A stretch of DNA of 64,000 nt from JANMJD01 sp963847945 (GTDB taxonomy: Bacteria; Actinomycetota; Acidimicrobiia; Acidimicrobiales; Ilumatobacteraceae). The stretch is from NCBI GenBank assembly GCA_963847945.1, contig CAWKBX010000009.1, forward strand, positions 124,001-188,000. Direction: 5' to 3'. The notes below the pieces were generated by a model. It searched no databases. It was given only the letters and a program-made list of their open reading frames with translations, and had not been told where the DNA came from. The position numbers were made by a program, and so were the translations under genes. Below, piece after piece: positions 8,421 to 16,766 of this stretch (positions within the stretch are counted from its first letter, which is position 1; each line of letters begins with the position of its first letter).

Positions 8421-10466
8421 GTGTCAGACGAAGCAGGCGGCGACGCCGTCGAACCGTCAGTAGCCGCCGAATCTTCGGTAGACGCTGAAACCCCGCAGGC
8501 CAGTTCCCCGGCCGCCGGAGCCCACCATTCCGCCGATCACGATCACCCTCATGGGCACGGGTCGGGTCATGGCAAGGCCGGAATGTTTTCCCTGGCCTTG
8601 GGTGCTTTGGGGGTCGTCTATGGCGACATCGGTACCAGCCCGCTGTATGCGCTGAAGGAGTCGTTCCACGGGTTGGAAGTGACGCCCGACAAGGTCACGT
8701 CGTACTCCTACGGCATTGCCTCGTTGGCGTTCTGGGCGCTGCTGATCATCATCTCGATCAAGTACCTGTTCTTCGTCATGCGTGCCGACAACAAGGGCGA
8801 GGGCGGCATTCTCGCCCTCACGTCGCTCGTCATCCCCCGTCGAGGGGCCAAGGTCGTCGGCAAGATGAGCATCGTCATTGCCCTCGGACTGTTCGGTACG
8901 GCCCTGTTGTATGGCGACGGCATCATCACCCCGGCCATTTCGGTGCTCAGCGCCATCGAAGGGTTCAACGTCGCCACCCCGGCGGTCGAGAGTTGGGTGA
9001 TCCCCATCTCGGTCGCCATTCTGGTCGGGCTGTTCTTCGTCCAGCGCAAAGGCACCGGCACCGTGGGCAAGGTCTTCGGGCCGATCATGGTCGTCTGGTT
9101 CGCCACCATTGCACTGCTCGGCATCGTGCAGATTGCCGATCATCCCGAGGTTCTCAAGGCCCTCAACCCGATCTACGTCGTCAAGTTCTTCCAGGCCGGG
9201 GGGTTCAAGTCGTTCCTTGCTCTCGGCGGGGTGTTCCTCGTAGTCACCGGCGGGGAGGCGTTGTACGCCGACATGGGACATTTCGGACGCAGGCCCATCC
9301 AGCTTGCCTGGTTTTCGTACGTCCTTCCCGCCTTGGTCCTCAACTACTTCGGGCAGGCCGCCTTCCTCACCAACTCGCCCGAGGCATTCAACGAGGAGGG
9401 GCATCTCGACGAGAACTTCCGGGTGTTCTTCGAGATGGCCCCGGACTGGTCGATCTGGCCGTTGGCCATCCTGGCCACGTTCGCCACGATCATCGCCTCT
9501 CAAGCTCTGATCTCGGGTGCGTTCTCGCTGACCGCCCAAGCCGTGCAGCTCGACTATCTGCCACGTCTGGCAATTCGCCACACGTCCGGTGAACATTCCG
9601 GCCAGATCTACGTGCCGCTGGTCAACTGGGCACTGATGATCGGCTGTGTCGGCCTGGTCATTGGGTTCCGCACCTCGACCAATCTCGCCGCCGCCTACGG
9701 CATTGCCGTCACGATGACGATGGCAATCACGACGTTGATTTTCGCCGTCGTCGCTCTCAAGCGGTGGGGATGGAGCAAGGCGAAGACCTATGCGATCATC
9801 GCTCCGCTCTTCGCAATCGACATGGCGTTTCTTGCCGCGCAGATTCCCAAGATCCCCAAGGGTGGTTGGTTCGCGCTACTCGTCGCCATCGGTCTCTTCG
9901 TCCAGATGACGACGTGGCGTCAGGGCCGGCAGTTGGTCGCCGACCGAATGCACCGCGGGGAGACGCCCGCCGCCACGGTCATCGCCAACGCCAACGCCAT
10001 CGGTGTTCACCGCGTTCCGGGTACCGCCGTCTATCTCTTCAAGGACGACGGCATGGCACCCCCCGCGCTGCTGACCAACCTGCGCCACAACAAGGTCCTC
10101 CACAAACGGACGCTGTTGGTCTCGGTCCACACCGAGGACGTGCCGACCGTCGAAGAGCTCGACCGGGTTGTCGTCACAAAAATCGACCCCGGATGCTTCA
10201 ATATTTCGATCCACTACGGCTTCATGGAAGACCCCGACGTGCCCGCCGCGTTGGCGACGATCGATCACCCGGAGTACGAGTTCCGCGCCGACAAGACCAC
10301 CTACTTCATCGGACGCGAAACCATTCAGATTACGGCATTGCCCGGCATGGCTCCTTGGCGCGAGCAATTGTTCGAGATCCTCAACCGCGGTGCCGCCAGC
10401 GCCGCCCGGTTCTTCAAGCTCCCACCCGATCAAGTCTTCGAAGTCGGCGCTCAGGTCGAAATCTGA
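8421..10466 (+). CDS. kup: Kup-family potassium uptake permease
   Basis: Low-affinity K+ (probably K+/H+) symporter in the cytoplasmic membrane. The protein has 681 residues, slightly longer than typical Kup. About 55 extra N-terminal residues include a histidine-rich tract (35-51). The family signature GDIGTSPLYAL begins at residue 68 in the first membrane helix, followed by eleven more hydrophobic segments and a cytosolic C-terminal domain from about 520. The GTG at 8421 is the first in-frame start after a -10-like box. It opens a region that also contains a KdpD/KdpE-like pair and a KimA-like permease, all plausibly serving potassium balance. The histidine-rich tail could bind metal or sense pH, which is speculative. 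Confidence 0.95.
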   Translation: MSDEAGGDAVEPSVAAESSVDAETPQASSPAAGAHHSADHDHPHGHGSGHGKAGMFSLALGALGVVYGDIGTSPLYALKESFHGLEVTPDKVTSYSYGIASLAFWALLIIISIKYLFFVMRADNKGEGGILALTSLVIPRRGAKVVGKMSIVIALGLFGTALLYGDGIITPAISVLSAIEGFNVATPAVESWVIPISVAILVGLFFVQRKGTGTVGKVFGPIMVVWFATIALLGIVQIADHPEVLKALNPIYVVKFFQAGGFKSFLALGGVFLVVTGGEALYADMGHFGRRPIQLAWFSYVLPALVLNYFGQAAFLTNSPEAFNEEGHLDENFRVFFEMAPDWSIWPLAILATFATIIASQALISGAFSLTAQAVQLDYLPRLAIRHTSGEHSGQIYVPLVNWALMIGCVGLVIGFRTSTNLAAAYGIAVTMTMAITTLIFAVVALKRWGWSKAKTYAIIAPLFAIDMAFLAAQIPKIPKGGWFALLVAIGLFVQMTTWRQGRQLVADRMHRGETPAATVIANANAIGVHRVPGTAVYLFKDDGMAPPALLTNLRHNKVLHKRTLLVSVHTEDVPTVEELDRVVVTKIDPGCFNISIHYGFMEDPDVPAALATIDHPEYEFRADKTTYFIGRETIQITALPGMAPWREQLFEILNRGAASAARFFKLPPDQVFEVGAQVEI

Positions 10467-10480
10467 GGCCACTCATGGAC

Positions 10481-11377
10481 CTACGCCCACAACTCGCGGG
10501 TGAGTTCGGCGAAGCGGGCGCACACGGCGATCTGGTCATCGACGGTGCCCCCGGCGATGCGATTGGCGACCCCCAGGTGGGTTGCGCCGAGGGCCTTGGC
10601 CCGCTCCACGACGCCCGCATACTCGTCGGGGGTGGTGGCCTGCACGATCATCCGCACCTCGATCCCGAAGCGTTGCGGATCACGTCCCGCCGCGATCACC
10701 GCGGCCCGCAGGTCGTCGATCGACCGTTCGAGCCGAGCTTGGTCGAGGTAGGTGGGCGCGGCGAACTTGAATCCGTCGGCCAGCCGTCCGGCTCGGTCGA
10801 TCGCCAGCGCCGATGGGACCGCCCCCTTGGGCATCTCTCCCGCCCCGAACCAGATCGGAATCGACCGCGCCGGGCGCGGGCTGATCCCGGTCTGATGGAG
10901 CTGAAAGAACCGGCCGTCGTGGTCGATGGCCTGCTCGGACCACAGCCGCCGGATGATCTCGACCTGCTCCTCGAACCTCGCCCCGCGGCTACGGGGATCG
11001 ACTCCCAAGGCCTCGCACTCCCGGGCATTCCAGGTAATCGACGCGGCGATACGTAGCCGGTCGCTACTCAGATTGGCGACCTCGGCGGCCAACTTGGCGG
11101 CGAGCACCGGCTGATAGAGCGGGAGCAGCACCATCGCCGGGTTGATCTCGATCCGTCTGGTGCAGGCGGCCACGAATGCCGCCAGCGTGAACGACTCGCG
11201 CCACGGCTCGTCGAAGGTGAACATCGGCCCTGGAAACACGGTGTCAACGGTCGAGCAGATGTGCTCCGAGAAGCCGATGTGGTCGTAGCCGAGTTCTTCG
11301 ACCGCCTGCACGAAATCGCGAATCTCCCCTGGTGACGCCAGGTAAGGGATGTCGACGCCGACGCGCAGACCGCTCAT
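10481..11377 (-). CDS. LLM-class F420-dependent oxidoreductase
   Basis: Luciferase-like TIM-barrel enzyme of 298 residues, most like the F420-dependent group common in actinomycetes. It begins GVDIPYLASPGEIRDFV and carries VEELGYDHIGFSEH and the SDRLRIAASITWNARE segment. Its ATG overlaps the stop of the upstream LLM gene by four bases (ATGA at 11374-11377), so the two are translationally coupled and probably work in the same process or as partners. Substrate unknown. It converges on kup with a 14-base gap. Confidence 0.85.
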   Translation of the reverse strand: MSGLRVGVDIPYLASPGEIRDFVQAVEELGYDHIGFSEHICSTVDTVFPGPMFTFDEPWRESFTLAAFVAACTRRIEINPAMVLLPLYQPVLAAKLAAEVANLSSDRLRIAASITWNARECEALGVDPRSRGARFEEQVEIIRRLWSEQAIDHDGRFFQLHQTGISPRPARSIPIWFGAGEMPKGAVPSALAIDRAGRLADGFKFAAPTYLDQARLERSIDDLRAAVIAAGRDPQRFGIEVRMIVQATTPDEYAGVVERAKALGATHLGVANRIAGGTVDDQIAVCARFAELTRELWA

Positions 11378-12297
11378 GGCTGGCGACCGACGATGGCGTC
11401 GATGCGCTCCTTGGCCCCGATGATCGCGTCGAGGTGCTCGGCGTGGCTGCGTCCGGGAAAGGCGAGGCGATTGAATCCGACGCTGCAGTCGGAGCAGCCG
11501 AGTGCCAACGCTTCTTCGAGACCCGCCTGCCAGCCGTCGCCGCCGCCCGGACCGCCACCGAGATAGACGCGACCGTGGATGTTGATCGAGGCCGGGTCGC
11601 GCCCGGCCTCGGTGGCCAGCTCACGAAGCCGTTTGACGCCGGCCGCGAACGAGACCGGGTCGAGGCCCGGGATGAGCAGCGGCATCCAACCGTCGGCGCA
11701 ACGCACGACCCGTTTGAGCACGGCATCGGAGCCACCACAGCCGATCATCACCGGAATCGGCCGAGTCGGGAGCGGATTGATACCGACTCGATCGAGATGA
11801 TGGAATCGACCGTCGAAGGTCACCAGCGGCTCGGTCCACAAGCGGCGCATCACGGTGATCTGCTCCTCGAGGATCGCGGTCCGGTCGGCGAATTCGACAC
11901 CGAGGCCGGCGTACTCGGCCGGGTTCCAGCCGACGCCGACGGCGACCCGCAGCCGACCGCTGCTCAACAAGTCGATCGTCGAGATCTGCTTGGCGGCCAC
12001 CGCGGTCTGACGCTGGGGGAGCACCAACACGCTGGTCACGAACGAGACGGTCTCGGTCACCGCCGCCAGGTGGCTGAACAGGGTGAGGATCTCGTGGAAG
12101 TTGTGCTGCTCGGTATAGGGCGCGTTCGGGAAGCTGCCGAATGGCCCTGGGCCGAGCTTCTCGGCCGAGGCCCCGAGAATGTGGTCGTAGGCCAAGATGT
12201 GCTCGAAACCAGCCGACTCGACATCGCGAGCCCACTGACGAATCGCTACCGGGTCGGTGCCCGCATCAGCCTGAGAAAACACCGCACCAATACGCAT
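11374..12297 (-). CDS. LLM-class F420-dependent oxidoreductase
   Basis: Second luciferase-like oxidoreductase of 307 residues, starting MRIGAVFSQADAGTDP. ESAGFEHILAYDH, TSVLVLPQRQTAVAAKQ and SGRLRVAVGVGWNPAEY match F420-dependent LLM enzymes. AGGGGT precedes the ATG at a suitable distance. It is the first gene of a coupled pair with the gene at 10481 and lies 18 bases after the stop of the metallo-beta-lactamase-fold gene, so the three probably form one transcript. A close relative lies at 50988-51881. Confidence 0.85.
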   Translation of the reverse strand: MRIGAVFSQADAGTDPVAIRQWARDVESAGFEHILAYDHILGASAEKLGPGPFGSFPNAPYTEQHNFHEILTLFSHLAAVTETVSFVTSVLVLPQRQTAVAAKQISTIDLLSSGRLRVAVGVGWNPAEYAGLGVEFADRTAILEEQITVMRRLWTEPLVTFDGRFHHLDRVGINPLPTRPIPVMIGCGGSDAVLKRVVRCADGWMPLLIPGLDPVSFAAGVKRLRELATEAGRDPASINIHGRVYLGGGPGGGDGWQAGLEEALALGCSDCSVGFNRLAFPGRSHAEHLDAIIGAKERIDAIVGRQP

Positions 12298-12315
12298 CGT
12301 CGAGACCCCTAAAAA

Positions 12316-13419
12316 TCAGTCGAGTGAGAACTGATCGAGGTCTACACCACAGACCACCTCGCCACGGAAATGGGGGCGGGCCCGCGATTCCCATTCCTCC
12401 TCGGTGAACTCGTCGTCGCCCGGTACCAGGTGACTGAGCACCAGTGTCTTGACCCCGGCGCGCTCGGCGATCTTGCCGGCCTCGGCAACAGGGGTGTGTG
12501 AGCCGGCGAGGTGGGCGATGATCGCGTCGCGGTTCGGCAGTTGAGCGACCCGGCGCGAGACGAAGTCCACGTCGATCACCTCGTGGACGAGGATGTCGGC
12601 CCCCTGGGCCAGGCGCACGACGTTGTCGCACGGACCGGTGTCACCCGAGAAGACCACCGAGCCCCCAGGGGTGTCGAAGCGGTAGGCGAGGGCGGGAAAC
12701 ACCGGGGCATGCTGCACCAGGATCGCCGTCACCCGTACGCCGTTCTCGTCGGTGGGCATGATCTCGATCGGCGCCATCGCCGGTGCCGCGGTGAGCGCCG
12801 AGGTCCCGCTCGCCCCACCCGCGCCGAGGGCCACCCCGAGGTCGATATCGGGGACATAGTCGCCGTGGCGAACACCGATCTCATGCACCGACAACTGCTT
12901 GGTGAAGTCGGGGCGGCCCTCGTCGGCGATGCGAACATTGAGGTTGTACGCCCACGCCTGCAGCAACGCATTGGTCATTCCGCGCAGCCCCGGGGTCGGG
13001 TTGTGAGGGAACACCCAGTCCACCTCCCGACCGGGGGGATAGGCGGTGATCGGCAGGCCGGCCTCGCCGGGACCGTACAGATCGAGCGGATGGTCGGGCC
13101 AGAAGCCGAGCATCAGATTGGCCAGGTCGATGGTGTGATCGGCGTGGAGATGGGTGAGGAACATCGCCTTGATCGTCGAGCCGCCTGGAGGCCGCCGGGT
13201 GGTGTGCATGCTGATCCCCGACCGCCACGCCTGCGCATGAACGCCCTCACCGCAGTCGATCATGTACGCCGTCTCACCGACCACCACCGCATTGGCGTAG
13301 CCGGTACGCGTCCGCTTGGGCATGCCGCCCCCGCCGGTACCGAGCACGATCATCTTGGCCGTCGCTTCGACCCGCCGGGGCGGGCGGCGCACGTATGGCA
13401 CGGCCGATTCGTCGGTCAC
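12316..13419 (-). CDS. Metallo-beta-lactamase-fold hydrolase
   Basis: Zinc-dependent MBL-fold hydrolase of the RNase Z/arylsulfatase-like branch. The dinuclear site motif is THLHADH in the first third, followed by SGDTGPCDN, LAGSHTP and LSHLVPG, which supply the remaining His/Asp ligands. The GTG at 13419, preceded by GGGAG, gives 367 residues; a GTG at 13434 and the internal ATG at 13353 (MIVLGTGGGG) are alternatives. The latter would still keep the whole fold. It leads a probable operon with the two LLM oxidoreductases and is divergent from the histidine kinase gene. The substrate could be a lactone, ester or phosphodiester. Confidence 0.8.
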   Translation of the reverse strand: MTDESAVPYVRRPPRRVEATAKMIVLGTGGGGMPKRTRTGYANAVVVGETAYMIDCGEGVHAQAWRSGISMHTTRRPPGGSTIKAMFLTHLHADHTIDLANLMLGFWPDHPLDLYGPGEAGLPITAYPPGREVDWVFPHNPTPGLRGMTNALLQAWAYNLNVRIADEGRPDFTKQLSVHEIGVRHGDYVPDIDLGVALGAGGASGTSALTAAPAMAPIEIMPTDENGVRVTAILVQHAPVFPALAYRFDTPGGSVVFSGDTGPCDNVVRLAQGADILVHEVIDVDFVSRRVAQLPNRDAIIAHLAGSHTPVAEAGKIAERAGVKTLVLSHLVPGDDEFTEEEWESRARPHFRGEVVCGVDLDQFSLD

Positions 13420-13581
13420 CGCTCCCGAGGGCACACCTACCGAACCCGGGGCCTCGGGGTGAACACTGCGGAGGACATCGCCAGCCTGACACATGAGCCT
13501 GCAACGTACTCTGCGAACCCGTCGGGCACCCTGACCCGCGTTCTGCCGCGGTGGCTGGTGACTTGGGCCAGACTGGGCCCG

Positions 13582-15438
13582 ATGTCCGACACCGCCGCCG
13601 TACCGAGGGTCGACACCGGCCGCCCGGTGGTCATGGCCGTCACCGGAGCGCCGGGCACCAGCGAACTCGTCCGCCGCGGGGTCGAGATCGCCAAGAGCGT
13701 CGGAGCGGCCCTCATCGCCGTCCACGTACGGCCACCGTCGGGGAACGATCCGGGGGCCGATCTCGAACAGATCAGAGTGCAACTCGACGAGGCGGGCGCG
13801 TCGTACCGCGAGATCGTCGGCAACGACCCAGCTGCCCGGCTCATCGAGTTCTGCGTGGCCGAGCACGCCAGTCAACTGATCCTCGGTGCGGCCAATCCCA
13901 GCCGCTGGCAGCAACTCGTCGGCCGGTCGTTCGTCGCCGAGGTGGTACGCCTCGCGGGCTCACTTGATGTCCACGTGGTCGCCCACACCGGACCTCGACG
14001 ACCACAGGGCGCCGAACGGCGGCGCACGCGACCGGTCGCCGGCCTGGCGATGGAGCGACGGGTGGGCGGGTGGATGGCCGCCGTGATCGGCGTACCGGTG
14101 ATGATCGCTCTGCTGGTCATCGAACGTCGCGACATCAACCTGTCGGCCGACCTGTTGATCCTGCTCCTGGTGGTCATCGGCGTCGCCGCGTTGGGGGGCC
14201 GAGCGCCCGCCGTCGTCGCCGCGATCGTTGCCTCGCTGATGGCCAACTGGTACCTCACCCCGCCGTACCACAACTGGGAGATCTCGCGTCGCGAGAGTCA
14301 GATCGCCCTGATCGTGTTCATCGCCACCGCGATCATCGTCAGCTCCTTCGTGTCGAGCGCGGCGCGCCGCGACGTCGAAGCGTCGCGAGCCCGAGCCGAG
14401 GCCGAGACCCTCGCCCGACTGGCAACGACCTTCGGCGACGTCGATCCACTCGGCGTCTTGGTCGATCACCTCCGCTCGACCTTCACACTCGATGGTGTTG
14501 CCGTACTGCAGCACGCCGCCGGCCAGTGGACGACCACGGCGTCGTCGGGTCGGGCCGCAACGACGCCGGGCGCCGGTGACATGGCCGAACCCCTCGGGCC
14601 CGACACGACCCTGGTCTTGACCGGGCCGCGGCTGTCTGCCGACGACCGCCGGGTACTGCGGGCTTTCGCCTTCCACCTGTCGGCCACCATCGAACGCTCG
14701 GCGCTGGCCGAGACGGCCCGCCGCGCCGCCACCCTCGAACAAGCCAACGCGCTGCGCGACGCGTTGCTGCAGGCCGTTTCCCACGATCTGCGTACCCCGC
14801 TTGCCGGAATCAAGGCATCGGTATCAAGTCTGCGCGATCCCGAGATCGAATGGGCCGACGACGACCGGGGGGAGTTCTTGGCGACGATCGAATCGGAGAC
14901 CGACCGGCTGACCAGCCTGGTCGTGAACCTGCTCGATCTCAGCCGTCTGCAGGCGGGCGAGATGCTCGTGAATCTCAAACCGGTGGCGATCGAGGAAGTG
15001 GTGCCCGCGGCGATCGTCAGCCTCGGCTCAGCCGGCCGAGCGGTCCATCTCGACCTCCCGGAAAGTACCGAGGACCTCGCCGCTGACCGAGCCTTGTTGG
15101 AACGGGTCATGGCCAATCTGATTGCCAACGCCATCAAGTACTCCCCGCCTACTCGCCCGGTCACCGTCACGAGCGTCACGGCCGACGGCTTCTGTGAACT
15201 GCAGGTCATCGACCACGGCCCGGGCATCCCCGCCTCGCAACGCTCGGTCGCCCGGCTCCCCTTCCATCGCCTGCATGATCGTGAAACCCCTACCGGGGCC
15301 AGCGTCAATGTCGGCGTTGGCCTCGGGCTGGCCATCGCCGACGGCTTCACCCGAGCGCAACACGGCGAACTGATCCTTGCCGAAACCCCTGGTGGGGGCC
15401 TGACCGCCATCGTCCGTCTGCCAGTCTGGGTCCAGTGA
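13582..15438 (+). CDS. KdpD-like sensor histidine kinase lacking the KdpD N-terminal domain
   Basis: Membrane-bound histidine kinase of 618 residues. In order it shows a universal-stress-protein-like domain (about 10-130), a DUF4118-type membrane block with closely spaced helices (about 155-270), a GAF-like region, a HisKA domain with phospho-acceptor His401 in AVSHDLRTPL, and a HATPase domain with NLIANAIKYS, DHGPGIP and GVGLGLAI. The order is that of KdpD from its USP domain onward, but the roughly 210-residue KdpD ATP-binding domain is missing. The segment between the G1 and G2 boxes (SQRSVARLPFHRL) departs from the usual sequence. The ATG at 13582 is chosen because frame sequence before it lies opposite the MBL gene. 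The stop overlaps the regulator start (GTGA). Confidence 0.88.
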   Translation: MSDTAAVPRVDTGRPVVMAVTGAPGTSELVRRGVEIAKSVGAALIAVHVRPPSGNDPGADLEQIRVQLDEAGASYREIVGNDPAARLIEFCVAEHASQLILGAANPSRWQQLVGRSFVAEVVRLAGSLDVHVVAHTGPRRPQGAERRRTRPVAGLAMERRVGGWMAAVIGVPVMIALLVIERRDINLSADLLILLLVVIGVAALGGRAPAVVAAIVASLMANWYLTPPYHNWEISRRESQIALIVFIATAIIVSSFVSSAARRDVEASRARAEAETLARLATTFGDVDPLGVLVDHLRSTFTLDGVAVLQHAAGQWTTTASSGRAATTPGAGDMAEPLGPDTTLVLTGPRLSADDRRVLRAFAFHLSATIERSALAETARRAATLEQANALRDALLQAVSHDLRTPLAGIKASVSSLRDPEIEWADDDRGEFLATIESETDRLTSLVVNLLDLSRLQAGEMLVNLKPVAIEEVVPAAIVSLGSAGRAVHLDLPESTEDLAADRALLERVMANLIANAIKYSPPTRPVTVTSVTADGFCELQVIDHGPGIPASQRSVARLPFHRLHDRETPTGASVNVGVGLGLAIADGFTRAQHGELILAETPGGGLTAIVRLPVWVQ

Positions 15439-16142
15439 GCGTCATCTTGTGTGTCGACGACGAGCCGCAGATCTTGAAGGCCTTGGCCGTCAACCTCAAG
15501 GCCCGTTCCTACGACGTGGTCACCGCGACCACCGGTGAGCAGGCGTTGGTACTCGCCGCCGAGCGCCGTCCCGACGCGGTGATCCTCGACCTTGGCCTGC
15601 CCGGTATCTCGGGCATCGATGTGATCGACGGTCTACGCGGATGGACCTCGGTCCCGATCATCGTGCTCTCGGCCCGCGATGGCGAGACGTCGAAGGTGGC
15701 GGCGCTCGATGCCGGAGCCGACGACTACGTCACCAAGCCGTTCGGGATGGGGGAACTGCTCGCCCGGCTGCGCGCCGCGTTGCGGCGAGGCGTCGTCGAT
15801 GAGACCCAACCGCTGATCGTCGCCGGAGCGCTGACGATCGATCTCGCTGAGCGACGGATCACTATCGAGGGCGTCGCGGTCCGTCTGACTCCTACCGAAC
15901 TCCACCTCGTCGAGGTCCTCGCCCGCAATGCCGGCAAGCTCGTCACGTCTCGTCAGTTGCTCCAAGAGGTGTGGGGACCGCGGTACGGCGACGAGACGAA
16001 CTATCTGCGGGTCCATATGGCCCACATCCGCCGCAAGCTCGAGCCCGAACCGGCCAAGCCTCGGTTCTTCCGCACCGAACCCGGTATTGGCTACCGCTTC
16101 GATCCCGACCCGCCCGAGGGTGCCGACCCGGTACCGGCGTGA
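15435..16142 (+). CDS. KdpE-like OmpR-family response regulator
   Basis: Two-domain DNA-binding regulator of 235 residues. The receiver domain has the acidic pair at 8-9, phospho-acceptor Asp52 in VILDLGLPG and Lys in YVTKPF. The OmpR/PhoB winged helix covers about 130-225 (RLTPTELHLVEVLARN, GYRFDPD). The GTG start overlaps the kinase stop by four bases, so kinase and regulator are made together. OmpR-type regulators bind tandem direct repeats about one helical turn apart, and such repeats occur at 16171-16186 and 16656-16671 ahead of the next two genes. Control of potassium transport genes is inferred from KdpE similarity and from these sites. Confidence 0.88.
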   Translation: MSVILCVDDEPQILKALAVNLKARSYDVVTATTGEQALVLAAERRPDAVILDLGLPGISGIDVIDGLRGWTSVPIIVLSARDGETSKVAALDAGADDYVTKPFGMGELLARLRAALRRGVVDETQPLIVAGALTIDLAERRITIEGVAVRLTPTELHLVEVLARNAGKLVTSRQLLQEVWGPRYGDETNYLRVHMAHIRRKLEPEPAKPRFFRTEPGIGYRFDPDPPEGADPVPA

Positions 16143-16148
16143 TCAGCC

Positions 16149-16186
16149 CGTAGAGATTGAGCGACAACGCGCTAAGGACCCGCTAA
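16149..16186 (+). promoter_or_regulatory. Candidate KdpE-like binding site (direct repeat, 11-bp period)
   Basis: GCTAA occurs at 16171-16175 and 16182-16186 within GCTAAGGACCCGCTAA, the spacing expected for OmpR/PhoB-type regulators. CGTAGAGAT lies at 16149-16157. A nearly identical arrangement lies before the KimA-like gene, and this one is just upstream of the small membrane protein gene. Confidence 0.55.
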
Positions 16187-16218
16187 CACGCTGGGAGTTG
16201 TCGGCAAGTTGATGTTGG

Positions 16219-16638
16219 ATGGCGGCCATGACTCGTCAACGGCACCGAATGAGCAATGTCTGGGCCGCCATTGGAGCGGGGGCTGCGACCATCGTCGTGA
16301 TCGCCGTGAACCCACCGCCTGTCATCGCGCTGCTCGCCGTCGGGCTCGTGGTGGCCGTCGCCACGCCGTACATGACGCTGGACAGCGGGCGATTCCTGGC
16401 GATGATCGTCGGTTGCGGATTCGTCGCCGTCGTTGAACGTTCCCTCGATGGGCGCGGCCGCACCCTGGCTGAAGTGGGTGGATTCGTCGTGTTACTCAGC
16501 CTCGCCTCCCGGTCGCGCCGGTGGGTGATGCGCTTCCAGCGCCGCCGGGCGGCCCGCACCGTCGCCGGACGCGCCGTGCCCGGTCTCGTCGTGCAGCATC
16601 CAGTCGCTGCGCCGCCGCCCAATGCGACGACCGCGTAG
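16219..16638 (+). CDS. Small membrane protein in the potassium region
   Basis: Unrecognised protein of up to 139 residues; ATGs at 16219, 16228 and 16249 are possible starts. It has two to three hydrophobic segments (about 14-30, 32-50 and 55-70), then a basic region (RSRRWVMRFQRRRAARTV) and a proline-rich tail. It sits between the KdpE-like regulator and the KimA-like permease, and its promoter region carries the same direct-repeat box as the permease gene. That placement suggests co-regulation and perhaps a role as a transporter accessory, comparable in position, though not in sequence, to small Kdp subunits. No function is claimed. Confidence 0.6.
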   Translation: MAAMTRQRHRMSNVWAAIGAGAATIVVIAVNPPPVIALLAVGLVVAVATPYMTLDSGRFLAMIVGCGFVAVVERSLDGRGRTLAEVGGFVVLLSLASRSRRWVMRFQRRRAARTVAGRAVPGLVVQHPVAAPPPNATTA

Positions 16639-16671
16639 AGATCACGAACTCCCACGTTAAGAACCCGCTAA
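16634..16671 (+). promoter_or_regulatory. Candidate KdpE-like binding site upstream of the KimA-like gene
   Basis: GTTAA (16656-16660) and GCTAA (16667-16671) form an 11-bp-period direct repeat within GTTAAGAACCCGCTAA. CGTAGAGAT lies at 16634-16642, in the same relative position as at the 16149-16186 site. The site lies about 95 bases before the ATG of the permease. Confidence 0.55.
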
Positions 16672-16766
16672 GGCCCTTCATTTGAGCCATCGATCCAGAT
16701 CCACTGACGATTCGGAGCGGTCACCACGCTCGAACCGCCAACCCAACGAACTTCCATCGGAACGGC

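Noticed and set aside
12511..13581. Upstream extension of the histidine kinase frame by about 357 codons
   Set aside because: It lies opposite the metallo-beta-lactamase-fold gene, whose motifs are complete, and the added residues look like reverse-strand coding. The kinase starts at 13582.
16639..16766. Possible c-di-AMP (ydaO) riboswitch upstream of the KimA-like gene
   Set aside because: The 128 bases are too short and lack the conserved pairing elements; only the direct-repeat box is seen.
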